This document shows positions 56,502 to 64,000 of a stretch of DNA of 64,000 bases, piece by piece. Each line of letters begins with the position of its first letter. The first letter of the stretch is position 1. A program made the position numbers and the translations under genes. Location: positions 4,117,783 to 4,181,782 of the forward strand of contig CM064667.1 of the NCBI GenBank assembly GCA_032717465.1, given 5' to 3'. The DNA is from Coenobita brevimanus (lineage: Eukaryota > Arthropoda > Malacostraca > Decapoda > Coenobitidae). The notes under the pieces were generated by a model. The model was not told the DNA's origin and did not search any database. It saw only the letters and a list, made by a program, of their open reading frames with translations.

Positions 56502-56660
56502 TTGTAGCTTTTATAAAATTATTCTAAAAATATTCCATTCCATTCAAAATTATGCTAGAATGATTCTAAAACTTCTAATATGCTAAAAAATATTCCAGAC
56601 TCGAAAGTTTGATCAAAATTATGCTAAAAGAATAAAATTATGCTAGATATGGTAACACTG
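55808..56660. mobile_element. hAT-like non-autonomous element
   Basis: Terminal repeats CAGTGTTGCCATATC and complement CAGTGTTACCATATC; 8-bp duplication GCAGAGAG / GCAGAGGG (55800-55807 and 56661-56668, one mismatch). The motif AAATTATGCTA recurs in one orientation near both ends (55832, 55854, 56547, 56616, 56635, and with one change at 55894), like the subterminal binding sites of hAT transposases. 8-bp duplications and CAG-type ends are hAT traits. The interior holds the foldback and CCTAA array. Confidence 0.7.
56035..56425. repeat. Foldback plus interstitial (CCTAA)n
   Basis: Foldback arms at about 56040-56110 (TTTTTCTGATGGATTTTGAT) and 56230-56300 surround a C-run/G-run-containing loop. 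They are followed at 56313-56425 by CCTAACCTAACCTAA-type repeats with few interruptions. This is the reverse complement arrangement of 5046-5675. CCTAA is the complement of the TTAGG arthropod telomere repeat, here interstitial. Confidence 0.85.
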
Positions 56661-56849
56661 GCAGAGGGGCCACGGGAAAGGGACAGAGGGTGGTGTGAGT
56701 TTACCGCGCTACAATTGGAAGCTGCGGGAATTTCAATTTTTTTTTTTCTGTATATTCAAGGATATTTTTGTTGAACTTATTAATGCTAAGAAAATCCGCG
56801 AGAGGGCAAAACCGTAGACAAAAAATCCGCAAAAAATGCGGGATTACTG

Positions 56850-57679
56850 TACCTCTCGTCCAAGAGTATAACTTACACATAGCTGTTCTACAAAACACGC
56901 TACAAGAAGCTACGAAGTTCTGCAAGATGTGGTGGCGCCAGAAGTACGAACCTCGTCTTCAATTCTACAGTGAATTTCTACAAAAGGAGATGAGACTCTA
57001 ACCAAGATCAGCATCAGTTCTACAGTGAATTTCTGCAAAAGGAGGCGAAACTGTAACTAATATCAACTTCAGTTCCACATTGGATTCTACATTATCAAGA
57101 TAGAAATCAAACAATACCTCTTACAACTCATAATTCTCAACCACCTGACCCCACCATCCTCCCGACAACCTCCCCCCAACCCCTTACTCCACCACCACAC
57201 TGACGCAGGAGTGCAGAGGTCAAGACGACGGCAGCAAATACCAAAGCCAACATTCACAACTCATCTTAACTTTCTTCACTCAAGTTACTCATCGCTACTC
57301 ATTTACTCACCACAGCTACCAGAGTGTTTGAAGTCGACTTTACTGTGCGCGTTTACTGAGACAACGCCACGTCAGTCAACATGTGTCTGACACCACCACT
57401 CACCACCACTCACATAATTCCCACCATAGTAGAAATTAGTGAGTTACATAGTTACTTCATTTATACAATACACAGTGATAGACACAGTGGTTGAAAAAAC
57501 CTTCTGCACAGACATATAAATCGTGCTGTTTAGTTACAACTTACGTACACATACCTACTTCAATTATCTGCATAATTCAATTGCTAAATACTTGATAGCA
57601 TTCATTTATTCCCAGCGATTGTTACCATTTATACATACAAAATTGTTCATACATACAGCTACACATTATTACATCTACA
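56850..57679. other. No gene seen; small direct duplication
   Basis: The sequence 56850-56935 matches 60662-60735. TTCTACAGTGAATTTCT occurs at about 56961 and 57017, marking a ~56-bp tandem duplication. The remainder is C-rich then AT-rich with no supported coding frame. Confidence 0.5.
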
Positions 57680-57798
57680 AAATCCATCCATCGATTGCCA
57701 GACGCCATGTATCCCAAACGGGGTGGTCAAGGGCTTAGAGTTAATTGTTTTACAGGGAGGGGCACTAATCCTCCACCAACCCCACTTGACACGTAGGG
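57680..57798 (-). mobile_element. RTE-derived SINE, copy 2, 5'-truncated
   Basis: On the minus strand: CCTACGTGTCAAGTGGGG, GTTGGTGGAGGATTAGTGCC, then the LINE-type 3' end CATGGCGTCTGGCAATCGAT. It matches 58176-58285 but stops just after the point where copy 3 has its 5S head. Confidence 0.8.
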
Positions 57799-58118
57799 AG
57801 TTCTACAAAATGATAATTAAAATATACAATCACAGTTACTGAGTGAGCGATTAAAAGAACTGTAATAAGCATTTATTAATTTAAGCTGCCTAGTGGAACG
57901 AGGCAAACTAAATTACAAGGAAAACAAGGAAAAAAAAATGGCCAACACAAATAACATTAGCAAGAATGAAAAACATCTTCCACACAGTCGTGAAGACAAA
58001 GATTTCCACACAGTGCTGACACGTATATTGCCCACGATGGGTACAAATGAACAACAAGTGAGTGTATATAGTTAATGTTGTATATAGTGTATACATTTTA
58101 TATAAAGTAAGAAAATAT

Positions 58119-58173
58119 GGGTCTGGTTAGTACTTGGATGGGTGACCGCCTGGGAACACCAGATGCTGTTGGC
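58119..58173 (+). pseudogene. 5S rRNA 3' half (SINE head)
   Basis: GGTTAGTACTTGGATGGGTG, then ACCGCCTGGGAACACC and TGCTGTTGGC, match the conserved 5S rRNA region from about nucleotide 65 to the 3' end, including box C of the internal promoter. The 5' half (box A) is missing, so this copy cannot be a functional 5S gene. Confidence 0.9.
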
Positions 58174-58290
58174 AACCCTACGTGTCAAGTGGGGTTGGTG
58201 GAGGATTAGTGCCCCTCCCTGTAAAACAATTAACTCTAAGCCCTTGACCACCCCATTTGGGATACATGGCGTCTGGCAATGGATGGATGG
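58119..58290 (+). mobile_element. 5S rRNA-headed SINE with RTE LINE body and tail, copy 3
   Basis: A 55-bp head from the 3' half of 5S rRNA (58119-58173) is joined by AACCCTACGTGTCAAG to the LINE 5' UTR-like piece (GTTGGTGGAGGATTAGTGCC) and the LINE 3' end (ATGGCGTCTGGCAATGG) with a GGAT tail. The last 110 bp are shared with 57680-57798, which shows that the unit moves as one. SINEs with 5S heads (SINE3 type) are known from vertebrates. Whether this family is described in crustaceans I cannot say. Confidence 0.8.
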
Positions 58291-58719
58291 AAGAAAATAT
58301 GAGGATATATAATATTTTCAATATTATCTGTGCAGTATAAACTTAGCCTTAAAAAAGGGTACCAAGGGAATTATCCAGGAATTATGCAACCTTGAACAAC
58401 ACCAAAAAAGCGTAGGCAAAAAAAAAAAAAAAAACTATAGAAAACCAATACACACCAAAAAATAAAGTAAGATTGCATAACAAACAAACGAAAATAGGTG
58501 TAACTGTTAATACAAATGCCACAATACAGCATAAACTCCTTCAATAAGTGAAACATAGAGCAAGTTATTGTTCTCCAAGAGAGCCAGTGGCAAGGCACAT
58601 TATCACTATCATCGACTGCAGCATGACCGGATTAGTGATGTCAGGACTTCAGTTACTACAGAATTACTGCGGTTACTACAATTATGTAATGACAAACAAT
58701 TGCTTTACTGCAATTATAT
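58291..58719. other. Gene-free AT-rich stretch
   Basis: Includes an A run (58419-58434). No supported coding frame or repeat family. Confidence 0.5.
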
Positions 58720-59015
58720 TACAGTTGCTACAGTTATGTAACTACAGATGATATGTAACAATTACAATACAGTTATGTACAGTACAATTATTATGTAACA
58801 ATACAATTATGTAATAATTCATGCAGTGTTACTACAGTTCAGTATTACTACAATATTACTACAATGTTACTACAGTTATGTTACAGTTGCTACAATTATG
58901 TAACTACAAACGATACGTAAAAATTACAATACAATAATGACAATAAAAATACAATTATGTAACAGTACAATTATGTTACAGTTCATACAGTGTTACTACA
59001 ATTCTGTATTACCAG
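58720..59015. repeat. AT-rich tandem duplication, about 161-bp unit
   Basis: ACAGTTGCTACA(G/A)TTATGTAA starts at about 58721 and 58882; both copies continue through ACAATTATGTAA and CAGTGTTACTACA blocks. Shorter TACAATTATG-type repeats make up each unit. Confidence 0.8.
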
Positions 59016-59308
59016 AATCATCATACAAGTTAGGTGAAATATTATGCATTACTAACAGGATAACTCCATATGTAATGTAATGACCTAGCAGTATTACCAC
59101 TGTACAACTATATGCATATGTCTGTTATACATACAAATTTTACAATGTGTTATACAATATTCTATAATCAGTTTAACTATAGTGCATTTGTTCAGTCATG
59201 TATACAATTTGTTTAAAATATATTATGTGTTTAGAATATTATTAGATCAGTACAATATTATCATGAATATTATGTCTATACAATATTATAATCAATATTA
59301 TATGTTAA
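59016..59308. other. AT-rich sequence without gene
   Basis: Short ACAATATTAT-like repeats leading to the TTAA at 59305. Nothing else is seen. Confidence 0.5.
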
Positions 59309-60078
59309 CCCGCCGCTTGCCAGTGCCATTTTAAAACGGTCTAACAAAAATCTGCGGTCAGTGCCAGTGCCGTTTTAAAACGGTTTAAAATTTAAATATT
59401 CACTGTGACCACATATTTCAAGATTCACGGGTAAAAATTGCTAGGCATGTATGTTAACTGTTCCTCTATCATGCCTCAGCCTGTCAAGGCCATACACCCA
59501 CTCACTCCCCCCTCACATTCACTCTGACTCACTCTGCCTGTGTGCCTCACCCAGTGCTGTACATAGTGAAGGCATTTTCACATAAGTGGAGGGACTATAC
59601 ATAGTGAAATCAAGTTGTGAATATTTTCTTGTAAGTGTAAGAACTGTACATAGTGATGTCAAGCTGTAAATACCTTCTTTTAAGTGCCAGGACTGTTCAT
59701 AGTGAAGTCAGGTTGTACCAGTAAGTGTAAGACAATGCATTCACAGTGAGAGACACGCAAATTGTGACAGATGTTGAAGTAATAAGTAATCAGAAAAGTG
59801 TACTGAACATTGCTATACCTTCCCAACATAAATACCTAAGTCTACCTTACATAGAAAACGACTTTCTCTCACCTACGTGGCGAGCGTGAAAGAACGGGAA
59901 TACAGTACCTGTATACAAGTATGCAGGACTCAATAAAACCCATTCCTGAGCTTTGGTGAGTATTTTAATGGTGAAATTTGTTGTTTTCACATCAAAATCT
60001 ATCATTTTAGCCAATAAAAAAAAAAATGGCCGGCACAGGGGTGACCAATAGGGCTAAAAATAGCTGGCACGCGGCAAG
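59309..60078. mobile_element. piggyBac-like non-autonomous element, second family
   Basis: TTAA on both sides (59305-59308 and 60079-60082). Ends CCCGCCGCTTGCCAGTGCC and complement CTTGCCGCGTGCCAGCTA. AAAACGG and GCCAGTGCC are repeated inside the left end. No transposase is visible. Internal short repeats (AGTGAA(G/A)TCA with TGT near 59640-59720) are present. This family differs from the CCATCCCG-ended elements. Confidence 0.7.
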
Positions 60079-60082
60079 TTAA

Positions 60083-60577
60083 TAGATTACAGTGTGTCGC
60101 TGATGAATGCTGTTGGAGGATCGCCAGCTGGCGTGATCGAGTGATGTCAGGACTCCATATTCTAATAATACAAATTCATAATAGATAGGAACACAAATGT
60201 GTAGTCTTAAAGGCAGTCAAGCTAGGTGGGAAAGGAAATGTGTTTGCAATTTCAGTGGGAGAGGAAATGTGTTTGCATTTCTGTAACGAATGCCAGATGT
60301 GCACTGTGTCACCAGAAATGCTACATACACACAGACACATGGGCTTCTCAAACATCTGAACATGTGTCCAGTACACTTGACACAAGCCCTCCTAGAGAAG
60401 GAAGGAAGGATGAGAGAGTCAGAAGGGGGCTAGCTATAGAATCGAGAGGTTGTACGAGAGAAGGAGAGAGTAAAAGGGTTTAACGAGACAATCTGGGAGG
60501 TAACAGCGGGACTCTGTACTTCACTTGTATTTGAGAGACTTTAGTTAATCTTTTCAAGACAAATAAAATCATAAATA
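60083..60577. other. No gene supported
   Basis: GGGA(A/G)AGGAAATGTGTTTGC occurs twice (60226 and 60254), a small tandem duplication. An 85-codon frame (60226-60483) resembles nothing known to me. Confidence 0.45.
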
Positions 60578-60735
60578 GTCCCATACTAATCTTTACCTCT
60601 CCTGTCATTGCATGACAAAGGGAACTAAGAGTTTCTCCTTACAAACCTACTCACGTATAACTACCTCTCGTCCAAGAGTATAACTTACGCATAGCTGTTC
60701 TACAAAACACACTACAAGAAGCTATGAAGTTCCAC
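60578..60735 (+). repeat. Empty-site copy of the pogo-element flanks
   Basis: 60578-60662 matches 54827-54909 and 60662-60735 matches 56850-56935, continuous here but separated there by the 1.94-kb pogo-like element. Confidence 0.85.
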
Positions 60736-60930
60736 AGGGAGAGAGGAAGGGGATGGTCAAGGATGAGATGGAGGGATGGAGTGGAGAGGTATATGAGAGA
60801 AGGGGGTGTGAATTGGGAGCAGAGCAATGAAATGGCGGGGACAGGGTGACTTGGAGGCAATTTGTTGTGGCTACCCAGTATAATGGATTAAGGGATTTGG
60901 CAATAGATAGATAGATAGACAACCAACAGT
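60736..60930 (+). mobile_element. RTE-like LINE 3' end, short copy
   Basis: Terminal basic block (GATGGAGGGATGGAGTGGAG), 3' UTR with GGCTACCC and tail GGCAATAGATAGATAGATAG. It joins the unrelated 60578-60735 sequence abruptly, a normal 5' truncation. Confidence 0.85.
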
Positions 60931-61376
60931 CAGCCAAGTGATCACACAAAAACTTGGAGCTCTAGTTACACCAGAAATAATAATATTCATTCATTTCCAA
61001 ATGGATACTAGAGATATTCAAAGAAAGCAGGCAGAATATTTAAGGAATGCAGGCAGAATATTTGAAGAAATCAAGCAGAATATTGAAGGAAAGCAGACAG
61101 AATATTCAAAGAAAGAAGACTGAATATGCAAGGAAGATGAGCAAAATTATCACAGCTGTTAACATTTTAGTTTATTAATTTGAAATGTATGTCAGGAAAG
61201 GAGATTGTGCATTTGTAACTCACAGTTTAAGCATAGAGATGCACAGAAATACACTTGGTACTGACAGATTATGTTCTTGTGTACGGGATGGTGCTTGACA
61301 ATGTCGTGGGTACGAGAGTGGTGAGAGGATGATCGGGAAGTCTGTCTTTTCATATGGCTGTGGTGTGGAAGGTAAA

Positions 61377-61500
61377 GCTTTTTTTTTTTTTATGTGAGGA
61401 AGAAGGAACCAAAGGCCGCAAACCCACAATAATTGTTCCAAGAGAAAAACAAAATACAAGAGAGAGCCAAATTCAAGATCCGATCATTTTGAGATGCCTG
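61377..61500 (-). mobile_element. Jockey/I-type LINE 3' UTR, 5'-truncated
   Basis: T run 61379-61391, then ATGTGAGGAAGAAGGAACC and GATCCGATCATTTTGAGATG, matching the 3' end of 1769-4008 on the minus strand. Confidence 0.85.
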
Positions 61501-61520
61501 GGAGGAATAAGACTAAAACT

Positions 61521-61552
<32 letters not shown>

Positions 61553-62685
61553 GAGCAGTCAAGGCAAAAAACTGAAAGTGAGGAAATGAAGAAACCAGTG
61601 TCTGATGAATACATGGAAGAGGTTGGTGCAGTGGATAAAACAAATGATATAATGTGGTGGGATAAGATACAGGGTGTGGGATAAAGAGGGACAAGTGGCA
61701 GGAGTGGATACAGAAAGGGACTCAAATGAAATGGTCACCTAATGGCAGCTCTCCATGCTGCTTGATCTCAGGCAGCGTCCCTATGTAGTCCCTTAACCCT
61801 TAGGTCACACTAAATGACCTCATCCCAGGTCTTTTTCGGTCTGCCTCTCACTACCCCACACCCAGCATTAACACTTCTCACCAGGATTGTTATGATTGAA
61901 ATCAAATTATTTAAATCAATTTAAATCAGAGTGAAAAAAATCATGATTTAGATAAAAATGGATTTTTTTTAAAAACAGTAAAAACGAAGAAGACATGGAA
62001 TGTGATGGATGTGTATTGTACAGATGCATCAAGTCTGCTTGGCCTGTACTCTTCCTGTACTGATCTTGATCAAGTCAGGCACCAGTGATTGCCATTTGTT
62101 ACAAGGCAAATATTAAACAGCAAAGGAAAGAAGGCTCTTTGATAATAACAATAAATGCTCCGATTAGGATGGCCATTAATGCATCAGGTCTTTTCATGTT
62201 GTATAGGAACCTTTGGGTAATAAATGTATGATACCAAAATATGATTTCATTTAACATCAATGAAGGCTTAGTACAAAAAAAAGTTCATATAAGTGAAATA
62301 AATAGATTTCATTAAAAAAAAAAATCCAAGTAACCCCTCCGTGGCCGCCAGTGTCAAACGATGTTTAGTCGATTATTGGCCGCAGGTGTCGTTTGAGTGC
62401 AGCCTATAAAAAACGGTGAAAATTTTGGGGAAATGAATGAATGTTCTGAACTTCTTCAGACTGACCTACACTACACACCCATACATCCCATGAAGCAGGT
62501 CAGAGCCTGCTGCTGTAATGAATGGATTTTCTATTTTTTCGCTCATGGCCATGCCTAAACAAGCACAACTACACCCATTATCTCATCCAGACAGAAAATA
62601 TAATCTTTGTCCTCTTGCAAAACACACACAACCACCCTGTTTTATGATTATGAAATAGTACAGGCACAAACAAAAAAAGACATTT
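61501..62685. other. No gene seen; (GA)n and AAATCA-rich block
   Basis: GA repeats at 61519-61552. AAATCAATTTAAATCA with ATCATGATTTAG near 61900-61960 forms a small self-complementary block. From 62334, AACCCCTCCGTGGCCGCCAG resembles the left end of the 59309 piggyBac-like family but lacks a clear TTAA and a partner end. Confidence 0.45.
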
Positions 62686-64000
62686 CTATCTATCTATTGC
62701 CAGACGCCTCAATCCCGTTTGGGGTGGCCACAAACAAATCGCCTCCAAGTCGCCCTGTCCCCCGCCATTTCATTGCCCTGCTCCCAACTCACACCTCCCT
62801 CTCTCATATACCTCTCCACCCCATCCCTGCATCTCATCCTCGGCCTCCCCCTCCCTCTTCCCCCCTACACCTCACTCACATACACTCTCTTCGTCAGTCT
62901 TTCACCCTCCATCCTCTCCACATGGCCAAACCACCTCAGTGTGTTCTTCATAACGCTTCCTATCACATCCACATCCACACCATAACGCTCCTTTATATTC
63001 TCATTCGTCAGCCTGTCTCTCCATGTGACTCCACAGGCTCCTCTTAAATAACTCATTTCCACTGCTCTCACTCTTGACTTGTGTCCTTCCAACAATGTCC
63101 AAGCTTCACTTCCATACGTAAAAGTTGGTATCACAATACTATCATGTAATAACTTTTTCACTTCCATGCTCACTTCCCTGTTTCTTATCACTGCTTTCAA
63201 AGAACCAGCAACCTTTCTTCCCTGCTGTACCCTTTCAAGCACTTCACCCTCCAAACCTCCATCCTTACTCATCACACTACCCAAGTACTTAAACGTATTC
63301 ACATTTTCCAATTCCTCACCATCCAACCTCGCTGTACATTCACTGACTTCACCTCTCTCAAAGACCATCACTTTACTCTTCCCTATATTCACCTTTAGAT
63401 TCCGTTTCTTACACACTCTCCCAAACTCATCCACCAAGCCTTGCAGCTCCCCTTCGTCTTCACTCAACAACACAGTATCATCTGCAAACAACAGTACAGG
63501 GAGTTTCCAAACACTATCCTCTCTCACCAGGGCCACTCCAACATCCACTACCCTACCTTGTACCTGTTTTATTACCCCATCCATGTACAGATTGAACAAC
63601 CATGGAGACATGACACATCCCTGTTTCAACCCAACTTTCAAAGAGAAAAATTCACTTAGTTCACCATCCACATGCACTGCAGCCTTCGCACCATTGTACC
63701 TACTCTTCACAGCATTCAACAACTTCCCATCTACTCCATATATTCTTAACACTTTCCACAATCCTTGTCTATCCACCCTGTCATATGCTTTCTCCAAATC
63801 CATGAAAGCTGCATACAACTTCTTTCCCTTCTCTAGAAACTTTTCCACTAAAGATCTAAGAATGAATATCTGATCTACACAACCTCTTCCCTTCCTAAAG
63901 CCTCCCTGTTCTTCTCCAACTAATTTCTCTGTTCTTTCTGTAACTCTGTCAATAAGTATCCTACCATACACTTTTCCTATTATACTAAGAAGACAAATGC
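62686..64000 (-). mobile_element. RTE-like LINE, continues beyond the window
   Basis: TAGA tail (62684-62697), the 3' UTR and the RT region on the minus strand, cut by the window edge. One of the best-preserved copies. Confidence 0.9.
62865..63971 (-). pseudogene. RTE-like reverse transcriptase, open 368 codons
   Basis: Starts at the Met after GKV in MYGRILIDRV (the Tyr codon that is TAA in two other copies is intact here). Motif A AFMDLEKAYDRVD, LKQGCVMSPWLFN, motif C FADDTVLLSED (near 63480), SYLRGACGVTWRDRLTNE and RWFGHVERM follow without interruption. It ends early at a TAG after VYVSEV, where other copies continue into the basic GRGRGRPRMRW tail, so the C-terminus is lost. The first Met is not the ORF start: coding continues upstream beyond the window. 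Confidence 0.85.

Larger units (their letters stand above)
54910..56849. mobile_element. pogo/Tigger-like element, non-autonomous
   Basis: Ends CATTAATCCCGCATATTTCG and (complement) CAGTAATCCCGCATTTTTTG; CCGCGAA-type motifs follow inside both ends (e.g. GGGGGTTACAAG complement and CCGCGAATAC near 54970). TA lies outside (54908-54909 and 56850-56851). The paralogous sequence at 60578-60735 has the empty site with one TA (60662-60663). CAGT-type ends and TA duplication fit the pogo/Tigger group. No transposase survives. A further repeat with GACAATTC(G/C)CC motifs (55050-55400) and a hAT-like element are nested inside. Confidence 0.75.

Noticed and set aside
58119..58173. Functional 5S rRNA gene
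   Set aside because: Only the 3' half is present and it is fused to LINE-derived sequence with a SINE-like tail.

Overview
Eukaryotic, gene-poor and repeat-dense DNA. Dense microsatellites, TTAGG-like (arthropod telomere-type) repeats, and RTE-, CR1- and Jockey/I-like LINEs beside Merlin, PIF/Harbinger, piggyBac, hAT and pogo-type DNA transposons suggest an arthropod, most likely a decapod crustacean. That assignment is inference. I found no clearly intact host gene. Two short stretches (52884-53098 and 53330-53720, minus strand) and one ATGGCGG-rich block (39300-40180) are the only candidates for host exon or promoter DNA.

Layout. 1-1553: end of a CR1-like LINE, then 1.2 kb of pyrimidine-rich DNA. 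1554-8134 and 17790-21342 are two arms of an old inverted duplication around a 9.7-kb spacer. Each arm acts as an empty-site control for insertions in the other: a Jockey/I-type LINE, a Merlin transposon, a piggyBac-like element and a short poly(A) retroinsertion on the left, a long-armed TA-flanked foldback on the right. The spacer holds a tRNA-derived SINE, a second Jockey/I LINE, a (GAT/ATGG)-tailed SINE and a nearly complete dead CR1 element (11295-15845). 21579-23456: an RTE-like LINE inside a (TA)n tract. 23879-30670: a two-gene PIF/Harbinger transposon (Myb-like gene plus transposase, both broken). 30671-34650: a nearly complete CR1-like LINE whose 3' end is almost identical to the window start. 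34651-41957: SINE, 0.8 kb of trinucleotide repeat, LINE ends, minisatellites and a GAATTCGGAC-rich inverted-repeat element. 42060-49299: direct repeats carrying RTE insertions, a 28-bp minisatellite, a large palindrome, a second piggyBac-like copy and a 207-bp tandem array. 49668-54830: nearly full-length RTE LINE and an inverted sister copy. 54908-56851: pogo-like element with a nested hAT-like element, itself holding a foldback plus CCTAA array. 57680-58290: SINEs, one with a 5S rRNA head. 59309-60078: a third piggyBac-like element. 62686-64000: another RTE copy cut by the window edge.

The window is a nested archive of transposition. Its most informative features are the Merlin transposase fossil, the 5S rRNA-headed SINE built from both ends of the local RTE LINE, the foldback/TTAGG unit carried inside two unrelated transposons, and inactivating mutations shared between LINE copies.
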